Assembly (NCBI RefSeq): GCF_001667775.1
Contig: NZ_LZJI01000203.1
Location: 1 to 64,000 of the forward strand
Direction: 5' to 3'
DNA length: 64,000 nucleotides
Source of the DNA: Mycobacterium sp. E1747
Lineage (GTDB): Bacteria; Actinomycetota; Actinomycetes; Mycobacteriales; Mycobacteriaceae
In this document: positions 45,564 to 54,267 of the stretch, piece after piece
Numbering within the stretch: the first letter of the stretch is position 1
Layout of the letters: every line of letters starts with the position of its first letter
Program-made: the position numbers and the translations under genes
The notes under the pieces: generated by a model
Databases searched by the model: none
What the model was told of the DNA's origin: nothing
What the model saw: the letters and a program-made list of their open reading frames with translations, nothing else

Positions 45564-47267
45564 GTGGCCAAGCTGGTCTCGGTAAACGTGGGGCTGCCCC
45601 AGAACGTGCACTGGCGGGACAAGACCGTCTACACGGGGATCTGGAAAATCCCGGTCGAAGGGCCGGTCATGGTGCGCCGCCTGAACATCGACGGCGACGG
45701 CCAGGGTGATCTCGGCGGCCACGGCGGCGAGCAGCGCGCCGTCATGGTGTATCAGACCGAGTCATACGATTTCTGGAAAAAATACTTGGGTCGCGACGAC
45801 CTCGTGCCGGGCCACTTCGGGGAGAACTTCACCATCAGCGGGCTGCCCGATGCCGACGTGTGCATCGGTGACCGCTACCGAATCGGTGAAGCCGAGTTTG
45901 AGGTCACCCAGCCCCGCGTCACCTGCTTCCGGGTCGGAATGCGCATGAACGAACCCAGGATGCCGAACCTGCTTGTCTCCCAACGCCGGCCGGGTTTCTA
46001 CTTCCGAGTGCTCTCCGAGGGACGGGTTTGCGCCGGCGATGACATCACGCGTATCCGCCGTGGTCGCCATGAGCTCAGCGTCGCCGACGTCGATGCGCTG
46101 TTGTACCTGCCGAACCGTGATCTCGAGCTGCTCCACAAGATCGTCGATGTCCCCGCGCTCAGTCCGGGGTGGCAGCAGTCATTCCGGGACATGCTCGCAA
46201 CACCGCAGGGATCGGCGTCCGAGCCGCCAAGCGCGACACCGGCGTGGGATGGTTTTCGGCCCTTGCGGGTCAGGGGAATACACCGGGAAAGCCCGCAGGT
46301 GATGTCCATCGAGCTGGAAGCCGAGGATCGTTCCGCCCTGCCGGCGCCGCTTCCCGGGCAATATCTGACGGTGCGAATCCCCGGCGCGGGCGCGCCGGCG
46401 CCGCTGCGCAGTTACTCCCTCTCCGGCGACCCCGCCGCGGGGCGTTATCGCATCAGCGTCAAGCGCGAAGAGCACGGATTGGTGAGCTCGTGGCTGCACG
46501 AGCACGTCGAGCCGGGCTCGGTCATCGAGGCCGCCGCACCGCGCGGCGAGTTCTACCTCACCGATGGCGATGGTCCGGTGTTGCTGATGTCGGCGGGAAT
46601 TGGCATCACACCCGTCCTGGCCATGCTGCACGCGCTCGCGGCGGCTGGCAATGGACGTGACATCTGGTGGTTGCACATTGCCCGAAACCGCGAAACACAA
46701 GCGTTCGCAACGGAAGTCGCTAGCCTGATCGAATCTCTGCCGAGCGCGCGGCAGTCGGTGTTCTACACCCAGACACAAGGCCGATTGGACCGCCCGGCCA
46801 TCGCGGCGCTAGGTATACCGGCCGATGCCACGGCATACCTGTGCGGCCCAACCCAGTTCATGAGCGACATGCGCGACGCACTCGCCGCTGGCGGTCTAGA
46901 TCCCCAGCGGATTCATAGCGAACTATTCGGAGCCCTGCCGCCGATCAACCCGGGGATCATCGACGACACCCCGCGCAAGCCGCCGCATCTTCCGGCGGGG
47001 CTTGCGGGGACGGGGCCGCCAATCACCTTCGCGCGCAGCGGCCTGACGGCCGCCTGGTCGTCCGCATACGGGAGCATCCTCGAGCTGGCGGAGGCCTGCG
47101 ACGTGCCCACCCGGTTCTCTTGCCGAAGCGGCGTCTGTCACCTGTGCGTCACCGGCGTCGTCGCCGGCAGAGCCACCTACGTCCAGCAGCCTCTGGAGCC
47201 GCCCGAGCCAGGGACGGTGCTCATCTGCTCGGCGGCTCCGGAAACCGACCTCGTGCTGGATCTGTAA
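45564..47267 (+). CDS. MOSC domain - ferredoxin reductase - 2Fe-2S ferredoxin fusion
   Basis: 567 residues, GTG start. Residues ~1-215 are a YiiM-like MOSC unit (DLGGHGGEQRAVMVYQ, GHFGENFTISG, and the molybdenum-cofactor cysteine in TQPRVTCFRVG). The middle is a flavodoxin-reductase fold with FMN/FAD motif RSYSLSG and NAD motif MSAGIGITPVLAML. The C-terminus is a plant-type 2Fe-2S ferredoxin with SCRSGVCHLC and a distal Cys in VLICSA. All electron-transfer parts lie in one chain, as in YiiM-reductase fusions for N-hydroxylated or aldehyde substrates. No start of a companion gene nearby. Confidence 0.9.
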   Translation: MAKLVSVNVGLPQNVHWRDKTVYTGIWKIPVEGPVMVRRLNIDGDGQGDLGGHGGEQRAVMVYQTESYDFWKKYLGRDDLVPGHFGENFTISGLPDADVCIGDRYRIGEAEFEVTQPRVTCFRVGMRMNEPRMPNLLVSQRRPGFYFRVLSEGRVCAGDDITRIRRGRHELSVADVDALLYLPNRDLELLHKIVDVPALSPGWQQSFRDMLATPQGSASEPPSATPAWDGFRPLRVRGIHRESPQVMSIELEAEDRSALPAPLPGQYLTVRIPGAGAPAPLRSYSLSGDPAAGRYRISVKREEHGLVSSWLHEHVEPGSVIEAAAPRGEFYLTDGDGPVLLMSAGIGITPVLAMLHALAAAGNGRDIWWLHIARNRETQAFATEVASLIESLPSARQSVFYTQTQGRLDRPAIAALGIPADATAYLCGPTQFMSDMRDALAAGGLDPQRIHSELFGALPPINPGIIDDTPRKPPHLPAGLAGTGPPITFARSGLTAAWSSAYGSILELAEACDVPTRFSCRSGVCHLCVTGVVAGRATYVQQPLEPPEPGTVLICSAAPETDLVLDL

Positions 47268-47281
47268 CGAGAATCGTTGTG

Positions 47282-47461
47282 TCAGGCTGCGATTGCGCGC
47301 AGGCCGCCGGTTGCGGGCAGGACGGCGCCGTCCACATAGCCGACAGTGCTCACGCTGACCACCGATCCGCCGCCGCGGTCGGCGCTGCGGCCGTGCACCA
47401 CGACCTCCACCCCGCGCCCGGCGAGCTGTAGCGCGATCTCGCGGCCGATACCGGACACGGC
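47282..47461 (-). pseudogene. Remnant of a short-chain dehydrogenase
   Basis: The minus frame encodes SGIGREIALQLAGRGVEVVVHGRSADRG, the start of an SDR Rossmann fold, and runs directly into SVVSVSTVGYVDGAVLPATGGLRAIAA, the C-terminal signature. The ~150 central residues, including the YxxxK site, are missing. The fragment abuts the 3' end of the encapsulin gene and its 5' extension overlaps it out of frame. Non-functional. Confidence 0.6.
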
Positions 47462-47496
47462 TCTTTCCCGACAGCAGCCGTCCGCCGCCGTTATTC

Positions 47497-48294
47497 CTAG
47501 GAGCTCAGCGGGACCGACGCCTCCGCGGTGTAGCACAGGAACGTCAGCGTCTCCTGCAGATACAGCTGCACGCTCTCCGCGTCATGGCTGCTGTAGCCGA
47601 TCGACACGTCGGTTCCGAGCTGCAGATCGAAGTCGCCGCCGCGGGTGGTGAGCACGAAAGCACCGTCGATGGCCGGCGCCCAGATGATGTCCCCGGGGAC
47701 CAGGCGGTCGATGTGCTCGAGGATCGGGTAACCGTGTTCGGTGGTCTCGCTGACCTTCGTATAGACGTCGGCGGACAACAGCACCGAATATGGACCGTCG
47801 ACACCGGCCAGCCGCAGTTCGGAGATCGCCTGCGTGATGACGTCCGGAATCTCGCGGGGATCCGCCGGCAAGGTCAGCGGCTTGTTCGAGCTGCAGGTGC
47901 GAATGCCGTCGATCGACGCGGCGGGGTAGCCCTCGAAGATCGCGCGGTCCTCGACGAACGCCAGCTTCTTGGCAGCGTCCTTGACCGGGTCCCAGTCCGA
48001 ATCCTGCGCTCCGCGCTCCACGTTGTCAATTTCGTAACGGGACAGCGTGAACGGAACACGCAGCCGGACAAGGGGTTTGCTTGCCCGCAGGTGAGCCTCG
48101 ACGCCGTCGGAAGGTGACGCCACGTCGACCAGGCGACCGGTGCTGACCGCTGCGGTGACCGGACCTCCCGGCTCGCTGACGTCGACCACCCGGCGTCCGG
48201 CGATATGGCGCTTGAACGTCCGAGACGCCTCAGTTTCAATTTCTTTCCAGGCCGCGTCGGTGACCGGGGCCAATTCGCGGTAGAGGTTGTTCAT
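47497..48294 (-). CDS. cfp29: Encapsulin shell protein (Cfp29 type, family 1)
   Basis: 265 residues, HK97-fold protein that self-assembles into an icosahedral nanocompartment. Long stretches such as AAVSTGRLVDV, RASKPLVRLRVPFTLSR, VKDAAKKLAFVEDRAIFEGY and GVDGPYSVLLSADVYTKVSE match the M. tuberculosis Rv0798c sequence as I remember it. ATG at 48294, behind GAAAGGA, overlaps the TGA of the DyP gene by one base, so cargo and shell are coupled. A TTG one codon earlier is possible. Confidence 0.96.
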   Translation of the reverse strand: MNNLYRELAPVTDAAWKEIETEASRTFKRHIAGRRVVDVSEPGGPVTAAVSTGRLVDVASPSDGVEAHLRASKPLVRLRVPFTLSRYEIDNVERGAQDSDWDPVKDAAKKLAFVEDRAIFEGYPAASIDGIRTCSSNKPLTLPADPREIPDVITQAISELRLAGVDGPYSVLLSADVYTKVSETTEHGYPILEHIDRLVPGDIIWAPAIDGAFVLTTRGGDFDLQLGTDVSIGYSSHDAESVQLYLQETLTFLCYTAEASVPLSS

Positions 48295-49301
48295 CAAGTG
48301 GTTCCTTTCAAGCTGCCGATCGAAAGTGAGCCGTCTTGCACGGCAGGCATTTTCGCCACGGGCGCTGCGGGCAGTGGCGGTGGATCGTCGAGGAAGTCGA
48401 CGGTGGGGGAGAAGAACAGGCCACCGGTGACCGCGGTGGAGAACTCGAGGATGCGGTCGGTGTTGCCGGGTGGATCGCCGAGAAACATGTTGCGCAGCAT
48501 CTGTTCGGTCACTTCGGGCGTACGGGAATACCCGATGAAGTACGTGCCGTACTCGCCCTTTCCGAGCCGACCGAACGGCATGTTGTGTCGCACGATCTTC
48601 AGTTCGGTGCCGTCCGCGTCGGTGATGACGTTGAGGGCGATGTGGGAGTTGGCCGGCTTTTCCTCGTCATCCAGCTCGAGGTTCTCCAGCTTCGTACGTC
48701 CGATCACCAGCTCCTGCTCGGTGACCGAGAGCGCGTTCCACGAGGACATTTCGTGCAGGTACTTCTGCACATGCACGTAGCACGAGCCTTCGAAATCGGG
48801 ATCCTCGGCGCCGATGGTGGTGGCGCTGACGGCGAGCGGGCCGTCCGGGTTTTCGGTGCCGTCCACGAAGCCCAGCAGGTCGCGATTGTCGAAATAGCGG
48901 AATCCGTGTACCTCGTCCACGACGGTGACCGCACCGGCCATCGACCGCAGGATGCGGTCAGCCAACTCGAAACAGACGTCCAGGCTCTCCGCCCGGAGGT
49001 GGAACAGCAGGTCGCCGGGGGTGGCCGGGGCGCTGTGCCGCGGGCCGTTCAGTTCGACGAAGGGGTGCAACTCTGCGGGACGGGGCCCAGAGAACAAGCG
49101 ATCCCAGGCCTGCGAGCCGATAGAGGCGATGGCCGACAACCGTTTCGGCGGCTCGCGAAATCCGATTGCGCGTACCAGTCCGGAAATTTCGGGCAGCGTG
49201 TCGTGCACCGTCGCTTCGCCGCCATCGTCGATGGTCACGACCAGGAAGACCGCCGCAGGCGTCAACGGCTCGAGGATGGGCTGTGGCTGGACGGGAGGCA
49301 C
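48294..49301 (-). CDS. dyp: Dye-decolorizing peroxidase, encapsulin cargo
   Basis: 335 residues from the GTG at 49301. The distal catalytic motif GFVDGTEN and the heme-ligand region IVRHNMPFG are present, so it is a class B-type DyP. The C-terminal GSLSIGSLKG is the encapsulation targeting peptide, which directs it into the Cfp29 shell. Upstream in-frame starts would add residues translated from a 57-bp tandem repeat and are less likely. First gene of the encapsulin operon; Rv0799c by position. Confidence 0.95.
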   Translation of the reverse strand: MPPVQPQPILEPLTPAAVFLVVTIDDGGEATVHDTLPEISGLVRAIGFREPPKRLSAIASIGSQAWDRLFSGPRPAELHPFVELNGPRHSAPATPGDLLFHLRAESLDVCFELADRILRSMAGAVTVVDEVHGFRYFDNRDLLGFVDGTENPDGPLAVSATTIGAEDPDFEGSCYVHVQKYLHEMSSWNALSVTEQELVIGRTKLENLELDDEEKPANSHIALNVITDADGTELKIVRHNMPFGRLGKGEYGTYFIGYSRTPEVTEQMLRNMFLGDPPGNTDRILEFSTAVTGGLFFSPTVDFLDDPPPLPAAPVAKMPAVQDGSLSIGSLKGTT

Positions 49302-49311
49302 CCTGCTGACC

Positions 49312-49438
49312 CTAGCGTGGTGACGCTGAGCGCATGAAGTGCGCGAAGAAGGAGCCGCGCAATTGGGCCTAGCGTGGTGACGCTGAGCGCATGAAGTGCG
49401 CGAAGAAGGAGCCGCGCAATTGGGCCCAGCGTGGCGAC
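49312..49438. repeat. 57-bp tandem repeat (about 2.2 copies) in the DyP/pepC divergent promoter
   Basis: Unit beginning CTAGCGTGGTGACGCTGAGC at 49312 and again at 49369, ending in AATTGGGC, then a partial third copy from 49426 with two substitutions (CCAGCGTGGCGAC). Copies one and two look identical across 57 bases. Minisatellite of MIRU/VNTR size, placed between the divergent starts at 49301 and 49456. 57 is divisible by three, so the minus frame stays open through it. Confidence 0.9.
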
Positions 49439-49455
49439 CATCGTCGTCGACAGCC

Positions 49456-50730
49456 ATGATGATCAACATGTCGGCCAGCGCCGCAGGCCTCTGCGATTTC
49501 ATCGACGCTTCTCCGTCGCCATTTCATGTCTGCGCCACAGTGGCCGCGCGGCTGATCGCCGCCGGATTCACCCAATTGAGCGAGGCCGACAGGTGGCCGG
49601 CGGAACCGGGCCGCTACTTCACTGTGCGGGCCGCCGGTTCGCTGGTGGCCTGGAATTCCGACGGCGCGGGCGGCCCATTCCGGATCGTCGGCGCGCATAC
49701 CGACAGCCCGAATCTGCGGGTCAAGCAACATCCCGATCGGGTGGTCGCCGGCTGGCGCGTGGTCGCGCTGGAGCCGTACGGCGGGGCGTGGCTCAACTCC
49801 TGGTTGGATCGCGACCTGGGCATCAGTGGACGGTTGTCGGTGCATGACGGCGCCGCGGTCGAACATCGGCTCGTGCGGATCGACGACCCGATCCTGCGGG
49901 TGCCCCAGCTGGCCATCCACCTCGCCGAGGACCGCAAGTCGCTGACCCTCGACCCGCAACGCCACGTCAACGCGGTTTGGGGAGCCGGTGCGGACATGAA
50001 GCCGTTCATCGACTTCGTCGCCGACCGCGCCGGGGTGACGCCGGCCAGCGTGCTGTCCGCCGACCTGATGACCCACGACCTGACCCCGTCGACGGTGATC
50101 GGTGTCGACGGCGACCTGCTCAGCGCGCCGCGCCTGGACAACCAAGCCAGCTGCTACGCGGGTACGGAGGCTCTCGTGGCCGCTGAACCGCGGGCATTCC
50201 TGCCCGTGCTGGTGGTCTTCGACCACGAGGAGGTGGGGTCGTCCTCCGACCACGGCGCCCAGTCCGACCTGCTCGGCACCGTCCTGGAACGGATCGTGCT
50301 GGCGGCCGGGGGCACCCGCGAAGACTTCCTGCGTCGGCTGCCCGAGTCGCTGCTGGCGTCGGCGGACATGGCCCATGCCACCCATCCCAACTATCCGGAG
50401 CGCCACGAGCCCAGCCACTTGATCGAGGTGAACGGCGGACCGGTGCTCAAGGTGCACCCCAACCTGCGTTATGCCACCGACGGACGTACGGCCGCTGCCT
50501 TCGAGCTCGCCTGCCGGCAGGCCGGGGTCGGTCTGCAGCGCTACGAGCACCGGGCCGACCTGCCGTGCGGGTCGACGATCGGGCCGTTGGCCTCGGCTCG
50601 GACCGGCATCCCGACCGTCGACGTCGGCGCCGCGCAGTTGGCCATGCACTCCGCGCGCGAGTTGATGGGCGCGCACGACGTGGCCGCCTACTCGGCGGCG
50701 ATGGAGGCGTTCCTTTCGCCGAAGCCCTAG
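49456..50730 (+). CDS. pepC: M18 family aminopeptidase (aspartyl aminopeptidase-like)
   Basis: 424 residues, ATG at 49456. The two-metal site is visible: His in IVGAHTDSPNLRVK, Asp in APRLDNQAS, Glu-Glu in LVVFDHEEVGS, later GTREDFLRR and the C-terminal VGAAQLAMHSARE with His. Cytosolic, cleaves N-terminal residues from peptides. Divergent from the DyP-encapsulin operon; the repeat lies between them. Rv0800 by position. Confidence 0.93.
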   Translation: MMINMSASAAGLCDFIDASPSPFHVCATVAARLIAAGFTQLSEADRWPAEPGRYFTVRAAGSLVAWNSDGAGGPFRIVGAHTDSPNLRVKQHPDRVVAGWRVVALEPYGGAWLNSWLDRDLGISGRLSVHDGAAVEHRLVRIDDPILRVPQLAIHLAEDRKSLTLDPQRHVNAVWGAGADMKPFIDFVADRAGVTPASVLSADLMTHDLTPSTVIGVDGDLLSAPRLDNQASCYAGTEALVAAEPRAFLPVLVVFDHEEVGSSSDHGAQSDLLGTVLERIVLAAGGTREDFLRRLPESLLASADMAHATHPNYPERHEPSHLIEVNGGPVLKVHPNLRYATDGRTAAAFELACRQAGVGLQRYEHRADLPCGSTIGPLASARTGIPTVDVGAAQLAMHSARELMGAHDVAAYSAAMEAFLSPKP

Positions 50731-50754
50731 CGGGGCCGAATGATGGGGCTCGTC

Positions 50755-51123
50755 CTAGAGGACGAGCGGGTGCGCGATTACGGTGAGCGTGCAGGTCGCG
50801 ACGTTGAAGGCAAGCAGGAACCCGGCCAGTGCGAACTGCCCGGAGATGTCGTGGGCCAGGACGTGCGTGTACATCGCGCAGATAAAGAAGATGCTCAGTC
50901 CCGCTGACGCGGCGACGCCGATTCCCGGGACCCACAGGCCGGCGATCAGCCCAAGGGCGCCCAGGGTTTTCAGGGTGCCGATCGGAAAGGTCAACCAGGA
51001 CACCGGGACGCCGGCCCGTTGCATGGGCGCAATGATGGGTGCGAAGTGCACCAGTGCGCTCACGCCGGAAAAGCCGTTGAGAACGATGGCAGGTATCGTC
51101 ACGACGAGGTATGCGGTGTGCAT
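50755..51123 (-). CDS. DoxX-like four-helix membrane protein
   Basis: 122 residues with four hydrophobic segments: YLVVTIPAIVLNGFSGVSALV, FPIGTLKTLGALGLIAGLW, VGVAASAGLSIFFICAMY-type third helix and a C-terminal FALAGFLLAFNVATCTLTV. The PVSWLTFPIGTLKTLGALGLIAGLW pattern is typical of DoxX/DUF6790 type proteins. Convergent with pepC. Function unknown. Confidence 0.8.
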   Translation of the reverse strand: MHTAYLVVTIPAIVLNGFSGVSALVHFAPIIAPMQRAGVPVSWLTFPIGTLKTLGALGLIAGLWVPGIGVAASAGLSIFFICAMYTHVLAHDISGQFALAGFLLAFNVATCTLTVIAHPLVL

Positions 51124-51168
51124 ATTGCGGCTTCCATAGCTGGTCGGTCAGTGGGAAATCGTTCGGTA

Positions 51169-51515
51169 TCAGTTCGCCGGGATCGGATCTAGTCGGAACA
51201 CGGCGATCCGGCCGGCCAGCGCCTCGACTTCTTCGGGATTGCCCTGGCGCACCAGGTCGGAGCGTTTCAGAAACCCCACACCGACCGGCACTTCCGCCGG
51301 ATATTGGCGCAACACTGGGCGAGCTTCGTCGGCCGTCAACTCGGTTATCCTGACGCGTCCTATCTTTCGGCCCTTGCCAAGCGTTCGGGTCGCCCCGTTT
51401 TACGGCCCGGCACCGTCAAAACCATGGGCGGTCCAGTCGGTGTGCCAAGTCTTTGCAGGGCGATCATGAACTTGTTCATTGGCTTCAGCCAACGAGGGGG
51501 CCGCGGGCGGGACAT
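51169..51515 (-). pseudogene. Deleted F420-type (DUF385) nitroreductase family gene
   Basis: From the ATG at 51515 (behind AGGAGAAGA): RWLKPMNKFMIALQRLG, then PMVLTVPGRKTGRPE, the N-terminus of a deazaflavin-dependent nitroreductase, then stop at TAG. In another frame the sequence resumes as KGRKIGRVRITELTADEARPVLRQYP, GVGFLKRSDLVRQGNP and AGRIAVFRLDPIPAN, the family C-terminus, stopping at 51169. About 45 central codons are lost and the frame is broken. Confidence 0.7.
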
Positions 51516-51686
51516 TTCTTCTCCTGTCACGTATTTCGCTGTTGAGGGCGGGCCCGCCGGCGTGGCCGGCCGAACGGCAACCCGTATCCAAGGACGGATA
51601 GGTGGCGCGAAAAGTTACACACGGGTGCGCCACTTTTCGACGCGTCGTCTCGTCGTCCTCTCAGCGCGCAATCTCGGCGAGGAGGA

Positions 51687-51954
51687 TTGATGACGGCGGA
51701 TGACTGGCACCGCCTCGCGTTGGCCCCGGGTGATTCGCCCGCGCCACCAGCGCAAGGTTGGCATCGCTGGCGCTGGCTCAAGCCGCGTTCTGGCGGCTGC
51801 CGGTGCCACCGAGGTCAGCCGGCACAAGTTCGGCGACAATTTCCGCTGGGTGGTGCTGGCCGGCCCCGAGGGCAACGTCTTCTGCGTGGTCGGCCAATCG
51901 CCTCCACGTCGACCCGACGGTGGCGGGAGCACCGCCCTAGACTGTCTGGCGTGA
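51687..51954 (+). pseudogene. Degraded VOC/glyoxalase gene upstream of purL
   Basis: One plus frame gives VLAAAGATEVSRHKFGDNFR, then WVVLAGPEGNVFCVVG, the C-terminal half of a VOC protein. The expected N-terminal half (xxHxVxxV... domain) cannot be read in any single frame: neighbouring pieces are scattered across frames (for example LALAQAAFW in a third frame). The last codon pair GTGA overlaps the purL start, so the intact ancestor was coupled to purL. Rv0801 position. Confidence 0.55.
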
Positions 51955-54248
51955 CAGTCCCCGGGACGAGCGCCCGCGCCCAGGCGATCGACACCGTCGA
52001 GCACGCCGCTGCCAGCCCCGACCAGCCGCAGCCCTTCGCCGAGCTGGGCCTTAAAGACGACGAGTACCAGCGAATCCGCGAGATCCTGGGCCGCCGGCCC
52101 ACCGACGCCGAGCTGGCGATGTACTCGGTGATGTGGAGTGAGCACTGCTCGTACAAGTCGTCCAAGGTGCACCTGCGCTACTTCGGCGAGACCACCACCG
52201 ACGAGATGCGCGCGGGCATGCTCGCCGGCATCGGCGAGAACGCCGGCGTGGTCGACATCGGCGACGGCTGGGCCGTCACTTTCAAGGTGGAATCGCACAA
52301 CCATCCCTCGTACGTCGAGCCCTACCAGGGAGCGGCGACCGGCGTCGGCGGCATCGTCCGCGACATCATGGCGATGGGCGCGCGACCCGTCGCGGTGATG
52401 GATCAGCTTCGGTTCGGCGCTGCCGACGCACCAGACACACGCCGGGTGGTCGACGGGGTGGTCCGCGGCATCGGCGGCTACGGCAACTCGCTGGGGCTGC
52501 CCAACATCGGCGGCGAGACCGTCTTCGACGCGTGCTACGCCGGCAATCCGTTGGTAAACGCGTTGTGCGTGGGCGTATTACGTCAGGAAGACCTGCACCT
52601 GGCGTTCGCCTCGGGTGCCGGCAACAAGATCATCCTGTTCGGTGCGCGCACCGGTCTGGACGGCATCGGCGGGGTGTCGGTGCTGGCGTCGGACACGTTC
52701 GACAGCGAGGGATCCCGCAAGAAGCTGCCTTCGGTGCAAGTGGGCGACCCGTTCATGGAGAAGGTGCTCATCGAGTGCTGCCTCGAGCTCTATGCGGGCG
52801 GCCTGGTGATCGGCATCCAGGACCTCGGCGGCGCCGGATTATCATGTGCCACTTCAGAACTCGCGTCGGCTGGCGACGGCGGGATGGCCATCGAGCTCGA
52901 CACCGTTCCGCTGCGAGCCAAAGATATGACTCCCGCCGAAGTGCTCTGCAGCGAGTCGCAGGAGCGGATGTGCGCGGTCGTCGCCCCGGAGAACGTAGAC
53001 GCGTTCCTGGCGGTGTGCCGCAAGTGGGAAGTTCTGGCCACCGTGATCGGCGAGGTCACCGATGGCGACCGGTTGCGCATCACCTGGCACGGCGAGACTG
53101 TCGTGGACGTGCCGCCGCGCACGGTGGCGCACGAGGGGCCGGTGTATCAGCGGCCGGTCGCGCGCCCAGACTCGCAGGACGCGCTGAACGCCAACCGGTC
53201 GACGGGTCTGTCGCGGCCGAAAACGGGGAAGGAGCTGCGCGCCACTTTGCTTGCACTGCTGGGCAGCCCGCACCTCTGCAGCCGCGCATTCATCACCGAA
53301 CAATACGACCGCTACGTCCGCGGCAACACCGTCCTGGCCGAGCATGCCGACGGCGGCGTGCTTCGCGTCGACGAGGCCACGGGCCGGGGCATCGCGCTGT
53401 CGACCGACGCGTCGGGTCGTTACACACTGCTGGATCCCTATGTCGGAGCCCAACTCGCCCTGGCGGAGGCCTACCGCAACGTCGCCGTCACGGGCGCGAC
53501 CCCCGTAGCGGTGACCAACTGCCTCAACTTCGGTTCGCCGGAAGATCCCGGGGTGATGTGGCAGTTCTCGCAGGCGGTGCGGGGGCTGGCCGATGGTTGT
53601 GCCGCCCTTGGCATTCCGGTGACCGGCGGTAACGTCAGCTTCTACAACCAGACCGGGTCGGCGGCGATCCTGCCCACGCCGGTGGTCGGTGTGCTCGGCG
53701 TCCTCGACGATGTGGGCCGGCGCATTCCGACGGGCCTGGGTGACGAGCCCGGCGAGACCCTGATGCTGCTGGGCGATACGCGCGACGAATTCGACGGTTC
53801 CGTCTGGGCGCAGGTGAGCGCCGACCACCTGGGCGGGCTGCCGCCCGCGGTCGACCTTGCGCGCGAAAAGCTGCTGGCCGAAGTGCTGAGCGCGGCCTCA
53901 CGCGACGGGCTGGTGTCGGCCGCGCATGACCTGTCCGAAGGTGGGCTCGCGCAGGCCATCGTCGAGGCGGCACTCGCCGGTGAAACGGGTTGCCGCATAG
54001 TGCTTCCCGAGGGTGTCGATCCCTTCGTGACGTTGTTCTCCGAGTCGGCGGGCAGGGTCTTGGTGGCGGTGCCGCGCACCGAGGAAAGCCGGTTCCGGGC
54101 GATGTGTGAGGCGCGCGGGCTGCCGGCGGTGCGCATCGGCGTCGTCGATCAAGCCTCGGACGCGGTGGAGGTGCAGGGCCTGTTCACCGTGTCGCTGGCC
54201 GAACTGCGCGAGACGTCCGAGGCGGTGCTGCCCCGCCTCTTCGGATGA
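51951..54248 (+). CDS. purL: Phosphoribosylformylglycinamidine synthase subunit PurL
   Basis: 765 residues, the small (PurS/PurQ-dependent) form. Aminates FGAR to FGAM with ATP. Catalytic stretch MWSEHCSYKSSK, KVESHNHPSYVEPYQGAATGVGG, GQDLGGAGLSCATSE and ITGGNVSFYNQ-type motifs are present. GTG start at 51951. The glutaminase PurQ and PurS are encoded 16 kb upstream. Confidence 0.96.
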   Translation: MTVPGTSARAQAIDTVEHAAASPDQPQPFAELGLKDDEYQRIREILGRRPTDAELAMYSVMWSEHCSYKSSKVHLRYFGETTTDEMRAGMLAGIGENAGVVDIGDGWAVTFKVESHNHPSYVEPYQGAATGVGGIVRDIMAMGARPVAVMDQLRFGAADAPDTRRVVDGVVRGIGGYGNSLGLPNIGGETVFDACYAGNPLVNALCVGVLRQEDLHLAFASGAGNKIILFGARTGLDGIGGVSVLASDTFDSEGSRKKLPSVQVGDPFMEKVLIECCLELYAGGLVIGIQDLGGAGLSCATSELASAGDGGMAIELDTVPLRAKDMTPAEVLCSESQERMCAVVAPENVDAFLAVCRKWEVLATVIGEVTDGDRLRITWHGETVVDVPPRTVAHEGPVYQRPVARPDSQDALNANRSTGLSRPKTGKELRATLLALLGSPHLCSRAFITEQYDRYVRGNTVLAEHADGGVLRVDEATGRGIALSTDASGRYTLLDPYVGAQLALAEAYRNVAVTGATPVAVTNCLNFGSPEDPGVMWQFSQAVRGLADGCAALGIPVTGGNVSFYNQTGSAAILPTPVVGVLGVLDDVGRRIPTGLGDEPGETLMLLGDTRDEFDGSVWAQVSADHLGGLPPAVDLAREKLLAEVLSAASRDGLVSAAHDLSEGGLAQAIVEAALAGETGCRIVLPEGVDPFVTLFSESAGRVLVAVPRTEESRFRAMCEARGLPAVRIGVVDQASDAVEVQGLFTVSLAELRETSEAVLPRLFG

Positions 54249-54267
54249 GCGGTAGCGGCGACTCCTG

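Noticed and set aside
49302..49502. 67-residue N-terminal extension of DyP
   Set aside because: Half of it is the translated 57-bp repeat; the GTG at 49301 gives the usual 335-residue length.
51304..51690. 128-codon plus-strand frame before purL
   Set aside because: Antisense to the deleted nitroreductase; composition not protein-like.
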